Assembly: GCA_964351865.1 (NCBI GenBank)
Contig: CAYGPJ010000020.1
Coordinates: forward strand, 1-64,000
DNA from: JBCDJI01 sp964351865
GTDB taxonomy: Bacteria > Verrucomicrobiota > Verrucomicrobiia > Methylacidiphilales > JBCBYL01
Length of the DNA: 64,000 nucleotides
Direction: 5' to 3'
How positions within the stretch are numbered: the stretch's first letter is position 1; every line of letters begins with the position of its first letter. The notes under the pieces are model-generated. The model was given only the letters and a program-made list of their open reading frames with translations. It was not told the origin of the DNA and searched no databases. Made by a program: the position numbers and the translations under genes. Below are positions 27,044 through 35,800 of this stretch, in pieces.

Positions 27044-27748
27044 ATGCTGACAATTTTTATTTCATCATTATTTTTGAGTGCCTCGATCGAAATACCGAGT
27101 ATCGAGGAAATGAATGCATATTCTAAACAGAAAGAGACTATCACCACTCAATTCGAAGCCGGCCCTCCCCCACCCGACGTCATGTATTACATCAACCAAA
27201 CGTCGAAACCCTTTCATGACGGAAACTATGAGAAGGTTCTGGAAATTCTGAACACCGCAGGCAGTTCTGCTGATCATCCAGAGCTTTTGAACATTCGAGG
27301 CGCCGCTTTGACAGAACTACTAAGATACGACGAAGCCAGACCATTTTTTGAGCAAGCATTAAAAATACGCCCTACTGCATTCTGGCCAGCTCACAATTTG
27401 GCCGAAATCGACCTGCAAACTAAAAAGTACACTAAAGCAAAGCAACAGTTCACAGCTTTAAAGCAGCGGTTTCCAGATCTGGAGTTACTCGATTTAAAAA
27501 TATTTATTTGCGAGTTGCTCGGGGGAGAATCTGATATTGCTGAAAAAACCCTTGCTCAAGCAAACTTGAACCCGGATCGGGGTTTGTCGCTGCTTTATCA
27601 AGCCGCATGGTCATATCATCACGGCAACTCTGATGCAGGCGGAGCTGCACTGAAAAAATACGAGAAAACCTACCCCTCTAAATCCGTAAACTTCTTTATC
27701 TCTATATTTGTCGATCAGGGCTGGATTCTCGCAGGCGGAATTTACTGA
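27044..27748 (+). CDS. TPR-repeat protein
   Basis: A 234-residue protein with a short hydrophobic N-terminus (MLTIFISSLFLSAS, possible signal) and helical repeats from about residue 50: NYEKVLEILN, DEARPFFEQALKIRPTAFWP and TKAKQQFTALKQRFPDLE fit two to three tetratricopeptide repeats. Such proteins usually serve as protein-protein scaffolds. It is alone, between the PEP-CTERM pair and two minus-strand small membrane protein genes, so no partner can be named. Its base composition is more AT-rich than the amylase genes. Confidence 0.65.
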   Translation: MLTIFISSLFLSASIEIPSIEEMNAYSKQKETITTQFEAGPPPPDVMYYINQTSKPFHDGNYEKVLEILNTAGSSADHPELLNIRGAALTELLRYDEARPFFEQALKIRPTAFWPAHNLAEIDLQTKKYTKAKQQFTALKQRFPDLELLDLKIFICELLGGESDIAEKTLAQANLNPDRGLSLLYQAAWSYHHGNSDAGGAALKKYEKTYPSKSVNFFISIFVDQGWILAGGIY

Positions 27749-27764
27749 ATACGACTTAAACAAA

Positions 27765-28058
27765 CTACTGACGATTCATCGTAGGAGATGAAGCCGGCCG
27801 AATGTTATACGACTCCACAATCTTCTGGGCCGTCGGGCTGTAGGGAGCCAGTCCCATCAGTTCCCGCGACAGGTCAATCAGGGTCTGACGAGTCATTCTG
27901 GCATCATCAACCATCAACCGCGCCTGCTTCACCTGGGTGCGAATAATACTGCGCTGCTTTAACGTTCCGTAGACATCCAGCGCATTGACCAGAATCAAGG
28001 CGACCAATACCAGCAAGAGTGGATAGAAGGACGAATAGTGTTTTTCGAAATCATTCAT
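27765..28058 (-). CDS. Small single-span membrane protein
   Basis: A 97-residue unrecognised protein. Residues 10-29 are one hydrophobic membrane segment (FYPLLLVLVALILVNALDV), followed by a charged, probably helical domain and a C-terminal tail. Its start overlaps the end of the upstream gene by four bases (ATGA), so the two are translationally coupled and probably work together. The layout resembles small components of envelope or secretion complexes, but no family can be assigned. Confidence 0.6.
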   Translation of the reverse strand: MNDFEKHYSSFYPLLLVLVALILVNALDVYGTLKQRSIIRTQVKQARLMVDDARMTRQTLIDLSRELMGLAPYSPTAQKIVESYNIRPASSPTMNRQ

Positions 28059-28330
28059 TTCGATCCTCCATTCGGGTTTGCGTTGGGATAAAGTCCATAC
28101 TGACGTAACAGATCTGCCAGATCGGGCTCCGTTTCCGTCCCTCGCATCAACCGGTTGGTAATCCCGTTCAACAATGGTCGCGCCGCCTGCCCCTGCATAA
28201 TCTCCCGCTGCGATTGGGCTAATTCCACACTCAGTTGGTGCGTATTGTGGATCAATAATCCTTTCACGAGTAGCAACACGATTAGAATAATCGCACTGCC
28301 CATCAGGATTTGAAATTGCTGCCGCGTCAT
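28055..28330 (-). CDS. Small single-span membrane protein
   Basis: A 91-residue unrecognised protein with one N-terminal membrane segment (residues about 9-25, MGSAIILIVLLLVKGLL) and a polar helical remainder ending NANPNGGSK. It overlaps the downstream gene by ATGA. The pair share the same topology (short cytoplasmic start, one span, about 60 residues outside), which suggests an ancient duplication or a heteromeric complex. No function is proposed. Confidence 0.6.
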   Translation of the reverse strand: MTRQQFQILMGSAIILIVLLLVKGLLIHNTHQLSVELAQSQREIMQGQAARPLLNGITNRLMRGTETEPDLADLLRQYGLYPNANPNGGSK

Positions 28331-28684
28331 GCCTTAAAACTGATCGGTGCTGCCTCAGATGACAAGTTCTAAGTCGAGAACCCTTAGCCCCGATCGTTTA
28401 CAGGAAGTGTGATATCGTATCCGGAACGGGAACAAGCGGTTGGGGACACCCGCTGCTACAGCGCGAAGTCTTATTCTTTGGAATTGATAGTGGGTGTCCT
28501 CACCCACTTTTGAAGTAGACGAGACTCCTCTCATCTCACACCCCCTGATCTCTTTTCATTACTCTAATGATTTGCGGGTAACAAAATGACTCATAGAACT
28601 TGCCAATACGCCTAAGTTTTTACTGTATTTCTCATACGCTTTGCCCTTGCCAGCAGCCGACTCCCCGAACAGAATCCCCTCTTT
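28331..28684. other. Gap with weak inverted repeat
   Basis: A 354-bp region between divergent genes. It contains GGGGACACCCGC near 28442 and GTGGGTGTCCTCACCC near 28490-28505, an imperfect inverted repeat resembling the other REP-like elements. No gene is evident; promoters for both flanking genes should lie here. Confidence 0.5.
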
Positions 28685-29320
28685 ATGGCTGAAAAACGTT
28701 TATCAGAGAATACACCCGTCAATCCGTTTGATGAACCCCGTATCGTTGCCGATCCGGAGGAGTTGTTTCAATCCTACAAGAATCACATTCTGATCGGCGC
28801 TGCTGTCATCGTGATTGCTGTCGTGGGTGGTCTGGGATGGTGGATCTCCAAGCTGAATCATGAATCCGACGCGCAAGCCGCACTCCAGCAAGTAGATTCT
28901 GTCGCAGGCTGGACGACTGTCGCCGGGGAATATGCCAATACTTCTGCCGGTGGCTTTGCCCAACTGAAACTGGCCGAGGCGCATAAAGAATCCGGCGACT
29001 GGCCAGCCGTGGAAGCCGCTTTTGCCTCCTTTCTGGAATACCATAAAAAGAGTCCGCTCGCACCTGCCGCAGAACTCGGATACGCTCGAGCACTCGAGGC
29101 CCAGCAGAAATACGAGCAAGCTCAGACCGCTTATCAGAATATTATTTCATCACCCGAACCTCATCCGTTCATGGCCCCGGCCTACATCGGCCTCGCCCGC
29201 ACGTATGCAGCCACCGAGCAACCGGAAGCCGCTAAGCAGACGCTGGCAGATATGATCGCCAGCACCTCCGAATCCGCCTTCATCGGTGAGGCGGAAGCGA
29301 TGCTGAAGAAATTGAACTGA
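28685..29320 (+). CDS. Membrane-anchored TPR protein (YfgM-like)
   Basis: A 211-residue protein with a cytoplasmic N-terminus, one membrane segment at residues 33-53 (ILIGAAVIVIAVVGGLGWW) and a periplasmic helical domain of tetratricopeptide type (GGFAQLKLAEAHKESGDWPAVEAAF, split here by motif) continuing to the end. This layout matches YfgM/Tetratricopeptide_21-like proteins that associate with the SecYEG translocon and periplasmic chaperones in other bacteria. No BamB or chaperone gene is adjacent, so the assignment is by architecture only. Confidence 0.65.
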   Translation: MAEKRLSENTPVNPFDEPRIVADPEELFQSYKNHILIGAAVIVIAVVGGLGWWISKLNHESDAQAALQQVDSVAGWTTVAGEYANTSAGGFAQLKLAEAHKESGDWPAVEAAFASFLEYHKKSPLAPAAELGYARALEAQQKYEQAQTAYQNIISSPEPHPFMAPAYIGLARTYAATEQPEAAKQTLADMIASTSESAFIGEAEAMLKKLN

Positions 29321-29329
29321 TTTTAAACC

Positions 29330-29391
29330 TGTAGGACGAGATTGCATCTCGTCATTTTCTTTTACTGGCGAGATACAATCTCGCCCTACAT
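29330..29391. repeat. GTAGGACGAGAT inverted repeat
   Basis: TGTAGGACGAGATTGCATCTC on the left and GGCGAGATACAATCTCGCCC on the right, ending CTACA, form nested palindromes. It is one member of the GTAGG(G/C)CGAGAT family scattered through the window. Confidence 0.75.
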
Positions 29392-29392
29392 T

Positions 29393-29422
29393 AAAAAAGG
29401 GGAGCCAATGGGCTCCCTTTTT
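29393..29422. terminator. Bidirectional terminator
   Basis: AAAAAAGGGGAGCC, AATG, GGCTCCCTTTTT: a 7-bp GC stem flanked by an A-run and a T-run, placed between the convergent TPR and thioredoxin reductase genes, so it can stop both. Confidence 0.85.
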
Positions 29423-29522
29423 AGGTTAAAGATTCAAGTCGCGTAGCGGATCGATTTCGTCATCCCCGCAGCGGTAAGATGAGTCTGCCTGCGGCAGCCA
29501 CAATCTTACCCTACAGTCCCGA

Positions 29523-30449
29523 TTAAGAATCCAGCGCGGCCAGATAACGTTCCGCATCGATCGCTGCCCGGCAGCCCATCCCGGCTGCCGTGATCGCTTG
29601 CCGATAGACGGAATCCGCGCAATCGCCCGCGACATAGACGCCCTCGACGTTGGTGCTGCTGCCGCACTTGAGATCAATATATCCGGCATCGTCCATATCG
29701 ATCTGCCCTTTAAAAATCTGCGTATTCGGCACGTGTCCGATGGCAACAAAAACCCCGGCACAATCCATCGTGCTCGCTTCACCTGTTTTGATATTCTTCA
29801 AGCGCACTCCTGCCACTTCTTCATCCCCCGTGATTTCTTCCACCACGGTATCCCAGATCGGCTTGATCTTTTCATTCGCCAGCGTGCGCTCGGCCATAAT
29901 TTTAGAAGCCCGCAATTCATCGCGGCGATGCACCAGATAAACCACCGACCCGAAGCGGGTCAGATACATCGCTTCTTCACAGGCGGAGTCCCCTCCACCT
30001 ACCACCACCAGCGGTTTATCGCGAAAAAGGGGCAATGCGCCATCACAGGTCGCACAATAGGTGACGCCGCGATTTTCCAGTTCTTTCTCACCCGGCACCC
30101 CCAGATGCTTGTGTCCGGCACCCGTCGCAATAATCAGCGTCTTGGTTTCCACTGACTTACCGTCGACGGTAAGCTTGATGGGGGTGGAGGTCACATCCAC
30201 CGCTTCGACGGTGCTCATATACTGCACGTTGGTACCGAAGCGCGTCGCCTGCTCCTGCATTTCCATCATGAGCTGATTGCCATCGATGCCTTTACTGAAA
30301 CCGGGGAAATTCTCCACAATGGTGGTGGTGGTGAGCAACCCACCAGGCTGCATGCCGGTAATCAACAAAGGTTTTAAATCCGCACGCGCGGTATATACCG
30401 CTGCCGTCCATCCTGCACATCCTGATCCAATAATGACTACGTTTTCCAT
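29523..30449 (-). CDS. trxB: Thioredoxin reductase
   Basis: A 308-residue low-molecular-weight NADPH:thioredoxin reductase. The FAD-binding GxGxxG (IIGSGCAGWTAA) opens the protein, the redox pair CATC is at Cys132 and Cys135, the NADPH-binding VVGGGDSACEEA follows, and the FAD-contact VYVAGDCAD is near the C-terminus. Length is normal. It keeps cytoplasmic thioredoxin reduced. The next gene downstream in the same direction (upstream in coordinates) is an arsenate-reductase-like gene that would need thioredoxin, a plausible functional link. No thioredoxin gene is in the window. Confidence 0.95.
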   Translation of the reverse strand: MENVVIIGSGCAGWTAAVYTARADLKPLLITGMQPGGLLTTTTIVENFPGFSKGIDGNQLMMEMQEQATRFGTNVQYMSTVEAVDVTSTPIKLTVDGKSVETKTLIIATGAGHKHLGVPGEKELENRGVTYCATCDGALPLFRDKPLVVVGGGDSACEEAMYLTRFGSVVYLVHRRDELRASKIMAERTLANEKIKPIWDTVVEEITGDEEVAGVRLKNIKTGEASTMDCAGVFVAIGHVPNTQIFKGQIDMDDAGYIDLKCGSSTNVEGVYVAGDCADSVYRQAITAAGMGCRAAIDAERYLAALDS

Positions 30450-30513
30450 AAGAAGCTACCCAGTGAATGGCAATCAGAGATTTAATCAACCTCATTATTC
30501 CATTTTTCCGATT

Positions 30514-30951
30514 TTAACGATTCTCGCGTAATCCAGCGGCATAAGCACCGAACACCAGCGCAATTTCATCCCGCACCCGCTCGAACACGACTCGCTTCTC
30601 AGCATCACTGCCTGCCGCTTTGGCCGGATCATCAAATCCCCAGTGATACCGATTCACCTGCCCAGGAAATACCGGACACGCTTCTTCCGCATTGCCACAG
30701 ACCGTAATGACCGTCTGCACATTACTGCTTTTGAATTCGTCCAGATGCTTGGAATGATGGCCAGTGAGATCAACCCCAATTTCCGACATGACCTCGATTG
30801 CCAGCGGATGCACGTAGCCCGCCGGCTTAGAGCCCGCGCTAGCGACCTCATACAGCCCCTGCAGCTCACGCCTTAAGATGCCTTCTCCCATGTGAGAGCG
30901 ACATGAGTTGCCCGTGCACAAAACTAATATCAGTGGTTTTTGATCGCTCAT
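30514..30951 (-). CDS. Arsenate reductase / LMW protein phosphatase family
   Basis: A 145-residue protein with the P-loop C12-TGNS-C17-R18 (CX5R), followed by SHMGEGILRREL, as in thioredoxin-coupled ArsC enzymes and low-molecular-weight tyrosine phosphatases. A further Cys pair is present: VITVCGNAEEACPVFPG (about residues 80-90), which matches the resolving cysteines of thioredoxin-dependent ArsC. The protein is therefore more likely an arsenate reductase than a phosphatase. The start at 30951 is chosen because it begins directly before the P-loop strand; the longer frame adds 13 residues without support. It lies just upstream of trxB on the same strand. No arsR or arsenite pump is nearby. 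Confidence 0.82.
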   Translation of the reverse strand: MSDQKPLILVLCTGNSCRSHMGEGILRRELQGLYEVASAGSKPAGYVHPLAIEVMSEIGVDLTGHHSKHLDEFKSSNVQTVITVCGNAEEACPVFPGQVNRYHWGFDDPAKAAGSDAEKRVVFERVRDEIALVFGAYAAGLRENR

Positions 30952-31027
30952 AGATGATGTTGTTAAAAATTCATCCCAAAAATGCTGCATTAACGTCAGA
31001 TGACAATACCAATTTCAAATGCGGGCA

Positions 31028-32989
31028 TTAATCTTCATTTTTCAGCCACTTGAAGGCATAAGGCGCTACTTCGAGCGGATCATAAAGCGAGATTAAATCG
31101 CCCTCAAACACGTCCTTGAGAAAATGGGGGAGGACGCCGTCATAAAAGCCACTGGTGTCTACCATTTGCGGTTGCTCTGAAAAATTTGCCAGCACCAGCA
31201 CATGATTCGACTCATAGGAGCGCAGGTAGCCCAGCACATGTTCGTTACCGGTCAGCAACAACCGGGTCGCATTCCCCATAAAGGCCGGCTGCTTTTGCCG
31301 CATCAGAAAAATCCGCTGCACCATTTTAAATATCCTGCGGTGTACCGGATCGTCACCACTGGCATCATCCAGATACTCCCAGTTCATGCGCGGACGGTGC
31401 ACCCAGCGACTATCGTCTGCTTTTTCTTCGGATTCCAGGTAATCGTAATCATTCAGCATCCCCCATTCTTCCCCGAGGAAAATGAGGGGCACGCCACCAA
31501 TACTGCATAAAACGCCGTAAAGCATTTCCATCCGTTTCGTCGCCAGCTGGATCATCGCTTCATCATTCTGTTCAACCGCTTGCTCCAACCCCGCCAAGGA
31601 CGCCATGGTGCCGGAAATACGCATATCGCCAGTTTCCTCATTGTACTGAAAGGGCACCCCGCAGGCAAAAGAACCCGCAAACTTTCCAGTGTAAAACTGA
31701 TTCAGAAACTGTCGGTGACCTTCCGGATTAATCCCCACCGCCCACGCGTCTTCGTTATCGAACGACCAACCAATATCATCGTGACAACGTAAATAATTCA
31801 CCCAGGTGGTGCCGTCCGGCAGGCCATGGCGATGACTTAGCGATTGCTTGAGCAGGGATGTCTTGCGAGTGGCCAGACTTTCCCACAGTAGTGACATCAA
31901 CGTCGGGTTGTATGAAATCTGACACTCTTGCGGACTGATGTATTTCACCACTTCATCTGGATGCACAATCGCCTCGGATTTAAACACCAATCCCGGCGCA
32001 GCGATACGGCAGACGGCATTGAACGCTTGAATCAATAAATGCGCTTCCGGCAGATTTTCACAGCCTGTCCCCATCTGTTTCCAGATAAACGCCACGGCAT
32101 CCAAGCGCAATATTTCCACACCAGTGTTAGCCAGAAAAAGCATTTCGGCCGCCATCGCCCGGAAAACTTCCGGGTTCGAATATTTCAGATCCCACTGGTA
32201 GCTGTTAAAGGTCGTCCATACCCATGCTTGCATGCCGGCATGCCAGGTGAAATTCCCACGTCGCACCGTTGGAAATATTTCACGCAAATTCCGCTCATAC
32301 TGATCGGGCACCGTCCGATCTTCATAGACATGATAATAATCCAAATGCTCGCGATCCCCCTCCTGCGCGCGGATCGCCCACGGATGCTCGTCGGAGGTGT
32401 GATTAAAAACGAAATCCAACACTAGCGAGATGCCCGCCACCCGTAAATCGGTGGCGAGGGCCTGTAGTTCATCCACTGTGCCCAGTTGCGGATCCACCTG
32501 ACGGTAATCATTGATCGCATAACCGCCGTCGTCTTGTCCCGCCCGCGATGCAAAGAGCGGCATCAGATGCAGATAGGTCAGCCCCAAATCTTTGAGGTAT
32601 GGAATTTTCTCGCGAATCTCATTGAGATTATTTCCGAACAGATCCACGTAGCAGGAGCCACCCACCATGCGTTCGGAAAGATACCACTCCGGATTATTCT
32701 CACGCCGTCGGTCCAGCAGCTTCATCGCTTCCGGTCGCTCCAGCCATGAATCCACCGCGGTCAGCAGAATGTTTTCCAGATAATAGAAAAAGTCATAGCT
32801 CGTTCCATACAACTGGTAGAGCAACTTGAACAGCACCGGCCAATGCTCTTCCAGACGAGCGTCTATCGTCTGCACTAATACTTCGGCTGAGGATTCGGAG
32901 TCGGACGCAGCTTGGATTTTTTCCCGTATTTTGGGATAGATCCGCTTCAGCGTCCTTTCCGCTTCGTAGGAAAGGTCTAAATCCGGCAT
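31028..32989 (-). CDS. ams: Amylosucrase (GH13_4)
   Basis: A 653-residue enzyme with no signal peptide. It transfers the glucosyl unit of sucrose to build alpha-1,4-glucan and frees fructose. The catalytic stretch RLDAVAFIWKQMGT around nucleophile Asp297 is the amylosucrase signature, with acid/base Glu339 (LVFKSEAIVH) and Asp404 (RCHDDIGWSF); the N-terminal helical domain (1-90) and length also match. It starts 7 bp after the stop of the sucrose-phosphate synthase gene on the same strand, so both are co-transcribed. Such an sps-ams pair is known from methanotrophs and other sucrose accumulators, where amylosucrase drains stored sucrose into glycogen. That role here is inference. Confidence 0.9.
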   Translation of the reverse strand: MPDLDLSYEAERTLKRIYPKIREKIQAASDSESSAEVLVQTIDARLEEHWPVLFKLLYQLYGTSYDFFYYLENILLTAVDSWLERPEAMKLLDRRRENNPEWYLSERMVGGSCYVDLFGNNLNEIREKIPYLKDLGLTYLHLMPLFASRAGQDDGGYAINDYRQVDPQLGTVDELQALATDLRVAGISLVLDFVFNHTSDEHPWAIRAQEGDREHLDYYHVYEDRTVPDQYERNLREIFPTVRRGNFTWHAGMQAWVWTTFNSYQWDLKYSNPEVFRAMAAEMLFLANTGVEILRLDAVAFIWKQMGTGCENLPEAHLLIQAFNAVCRIAAPGLVFKSEAIVHPDEVVKYISPQECQISYNPTLMSLLWESLATRKTSLLKQSLSHRHGLPDGTTWVNYLRCHDDIGWSFDNEDAWAVGINPEGHRQFLNQFYTGKFAGSFACGVPFQYNEETGDMRISGTMASLAGLEQAVEQNDEAMIQLATKRMEMLYGVLCSIGGVPLIFLGEEWGMLNDYDYLESEEKADDSRWVHRPRMNWEYLDDASGDDPVHRRIFKMVQRIFLMRQKQPAFMGNATRLLLTGNEHVLGYLRSYESNHVLVLANFSEQPQMVDTSGFYDGVLPHFLKDVFEGDLISLYDPLEVAPYAFKWLKNED

Positions 32990-32996
32990 CAGTTAC

Positions 32997-35150
32997 TTAA
33001 TCCACTTTGTCGTTCGGTATCCTGATATGATCGAGGAAGTTGTAATATTCGATGCCTTCGATAATGCCGGCCGCATGGCATGCCTGGGCAAAATAGACGC
33101 GCGGATATTTGCGTAATTTTTCCAGCTCTTGACTGTAATTCCCCACCACCACGCCCAGCGTGTTCCCGGAGAGCATGCCTTCATCATTACCGGAATCTCC
33201 GGCAATCAGAATGTTTTCCAGCGGAAAGCCCCATTTATAGGCCATGTGACGGACACTCAGTCCACTCCCAGCCCGCACCGGGATCACATCCAGATACATA
33301 CCCAGCGATGAAATCACTTTGGCTCGAATCTTATTTTCCCGCAGGATACGACGAATCGCCTCCGGCTTGGGGGCCACCTCTACATCCACATCATAACTGA
33401 TCTTGTAGGTCGACTGTTCACTACCTTCCTGCATGAACAAACCTTCGATCTGACTCAACACCTCGCGTATTTTTTCCGGCTCCCACCGGTGCTGAATGTG
33501 CTTATCCCAACTCAAATCCAGCGTGTCTTTACCGTAATAAATCTTTGTGCCCACTGAGGTGATCATGACATCCGGCTTGGGCATATTCAGCTCCTCCATC
33601 AGTTCTTTCACTTCCCGATAGCGGCGTCCGGTCGCAATTCCGAAACCGATATTTCCAGCCGCATGGGTGATCAAATCAAAGAACTGATGCATGGCTTCGT
33701 CGTCGCCAGTCAGCGTGTTATCAATATCCGCAATGATCAGACGATCAATGTCCGGCAGCCGGCGCGTCGCACGGGATGCCGCCATCATCACCGGCTTATC
33801 CTCATGTTTGAGCAACTCCTTGATATTGCGCAAATAACAGGTGACATGATGCTCCCAGGAATAATGGGCATGCACATTTTCCAATCCGGCTTTCGACCAG
33901 TCATTCCAGGTCTCCGGTTCTATCAACCCGCGCAACAACGCCCGCTCGATGTCTTTGCTGTCAAAAGGATCGACCAGCAATCCATTCTGACAGTTCGCAA
34001 TAATATCGCAGGGGCCCCCATTATTCGTGGCAACAATCGGTGCCCCACTCGCAGCGGCTTCCAGCAACGTCAGTCCGAACGGCTCAGTCATCGCCGCATT
34101 GATGAAGATCCCGCGACGCCGCGTAATCGCGCGATAGAGTGCCGGCACGTCACTCGATTCATGCTTCTTGGGATAAGCTACTTTTCCATAGAGGTCGTAA
34201 ACATCAATCAGGAACAGCACGTTACTGAGCACCCGCTTCTGCCCGGCAGGCAGCGTCCGCACATCTCCGCGACTGCCCATGATCAGCACCAGATTCGCCT
34301 CCCGTTGCAGTTCAGGTGATTTGCCGTAAGTCTCTACCAGCAATTCCAGATTCTTACGTTCATCCGGTCGCGCCATTGCCACGATCATCGGCTTGCCCGG
34401 ATCATGCAAAAATCCGTCGATGTCACGTTCCAACTGAGTGGGTTGATCTTCTTCCCGTGGCGGCCGGAATGAATCCAGATCCACTCCGGGAGGAATCACT
34501 TCCATCCGTTCCGGCACGTAGTGTTCATACACCTCATACTGATTCTTCACTTCCTGGCGGGTGCTGGTGCAAATCAGCGAACACGTTTCCAGCGCAAACT
34601 CCTCAGCTTCAATCCGCGCGCTGATCTGATAGCGCGACTCCACCTCTTTGAGGCTTGCCCCGGACTCCAGCAGGCGCTCCCGCTTGATGCGTCCCAGCGA
34701 GTGCCCGGTAAACACAAAAGGGATCCCCAGCAGTCGTGATAACTGCCCGCCCCCGTATCCGGCATCCGCGTAATGCCCGTGGATAATATCCGGCGCACTG
34801 CTGGTGCGCTGAAAGTAGTTCAGACACTGATCCACAAACATTTCCATGTAGGGCCAGAGCTTGGTTTTCGGGAGATATTTTTTAGGACCAAATGGAATCC
34901 GGATGATACGGGCTTTATCACTGAGTTGTTCCTCCAGGCGTGCGTAATCATCGGAAACACTGTCGTCCACCACCTGCCGGGTAATCAGGTCCACCCGTTC
35001 CACATCAGGGTTTTTAGCCAGTGTCTGAACTAATTCTAAAACATAGCGCGTCTGGCCGCCGGTGTCCTCATCTCTGCCCAATTCCAGATTTTCTCCACGG
35101 ATGAGACCGTGCAGACTGATGTGAGCCATTCTTAATCCTCGTTTACTCAT
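32997..35150 (-). CDS. sps: Bifunctional sucrose-phosphate synthase/phosphatase
   Basis: A 717-residue protein. Residues 1-455 are a GT4 glycosyltransferase: GGQTRYVLEL near the start for the acceptor side, PDIIHGHYADAG, FTGHSLGRIKRERLL and EPFGLTLLEAAASGAP for the UDP-sugar side, all typical of sucrose-phosphate synthase. Residues about 465-710 are a HAD hydrolase like sucrose-phosphate phosphatase, with intact motif I DIDNTLTG (Asp475, Asp477) and motif IV GDSGNDEGML. Since the catalytic aspartates are kept, the protein probably makes sucrose-6-phosphate and dephosphorylates it. The downstream amylosucrase gene would then use the sucrose. No fructokinase gene is next to them. Confidence 0.9.
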   Translation of the reverse strand: MSKRGLRMAHISLHGLIRGENLELGRDEDTGGQTRYVLELVQTLAKNPDVERVDLITRQVVDDSVSDDYARLEEQLSDKARIIRIPFGPKKYLPKTKLWPYMEMFVDQCLNYFQRTSSAPDIIHGHYADAGYGGGQLSRLLGIPFVFTGHSLGRIKRERLLESGASLKEVESRYQISARIEAEEFALETCSLICTSTRQEVKNQYEVYEHYVPERMEVIPPGVDLDSFRPPREEDQPTQLERDIDGFLHDPGKPMIVAMARPDERKNLELLVETYGKSPELQREANLVLIMGSRGDVRTLPAGQKRVLSNVLFLIDVYDLYGKVAYPKKHESSDVPALYRAITRRRGIFINAAMTEPFGLTLLEAAASGAPIVATNNGGPCDIIANCQNGLLVDPFDSKDIERALLRGLIEPETWNDWSKAGLENVHAHYSWEHHVTCYLRNIKELLKHEDKPVMMAASRATRRLPDIDRLIIADIDNTLTGDDEAMHQFFDLITHAAGNIGFGIATGRRYREVKELMEELNMPKPDVMITSVGTKIYYGKDTLDLSWDKHIQHRWEPEKIREVLSQIEGLFMQEGSEQSTYKISYDVDVEVAPKPEAIRRILRENKIRAKVISSLGMYLDVIPVRAGSGLSVRHMAYKWGFPLENILIAGDSGNDEGMLSGNTLGVVVGNYSQELEKLRKYPRVYFAQACHAAGIIEGIEYYNFLDHIRIPNDKVD

Positions 35151-35278
35151 AATTTACCTTAGGTGATCGTATTTTTAGTGTTTTGTGAAGTTGTCGATTC
35201 CTACTGTAACACAGCCCTCCGCTGCATAATATTATTTTTTACTCCTAATCAGCAAAGAGGACTGCTAAATCCTTTCTC

Positions 35279-35659
35279 ATGAATCAACCGGATAAACTAG
35301 AAGAAATTTTTCGCCTGCAGGCTGAACTCAACAAACGTATCGGCGTCGACCTGGAAAACCTCTCTCAGGAAGAGAAAACCAAATGGGTACTGAACTATTC
35401 CCGCGCCATGTCGCAGGAAATGGCCGAACTCATCGATTCCGTTCCGTGGAAGTGGTGGGCCAAGTATCAGGAATTTGACGAGCAGAACGCACGCGTGGAA
35501 GTCATCGATATGTTTCACTTCCTCATCTCGATGGCTCAGACCCTTGGGATGACCTCAGAAGATGTTTTTAATGCCTACCTCAAGAAAAACGAAGTCAACC
35601 ACCAGCGTCAGGAATCCGGGTATAAAGAAAAAGATCACGACGACTCCAAGCATATTTGA
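35279..35659 (+). CDS. All-alpha dUTP diphosphatase-like protein
   Basis: A 126-residue helical protein of the MazG/dimeric dUTPase superfamily. The metal-binding acidic helices are visible as SQEMAELIDSVPWKWW and, after about 20 residues, ARVEVIDMFHFLI (E..D pattern). This resembles dimeric dUTPases, which convert dUTP to dUMP and limit uracil in DNA. It is divergent from the sucrose operon and followed by a REP-like repeat, so it appears to be a single-gene unit. Confidence 0.78.
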   Translation: MNQPDKLEEIFRLQAELNKRIGVDLENLSQEEKTKWVLNYSRAMSQEMAELIDSVPWKWWAKYQEFDEQNARVEVIDMFHFLISMAQTLGMTSEDVFNAYLKKNEVNHQRQESGYKEKDHDDSKHI

Positions 35660-35709
35660 TTTAGCTACTCACTAATAGATCGTTGCACATGCAATGATGG
35701 GTAAAGAAA

Positions 35710-35769
35710 TGTAGGCCGAGATTGCATCTCGGCACTCTTTGAGACGCCGACATACAATGTCGGCCTACA
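35710..35769. repeat. GTAGGCCGAGAT inverted repeat
   Basis: TGTAGGCCGAGATTGCATCTC on the left and GACATACAATGTCGGCC, ending CTACAT, on the right. It lies between convergent genes. Confidence 0.75.
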
Positions 35770-35800
35770 TTTAAACAGTCATATCCCGTGCAATGCACTC

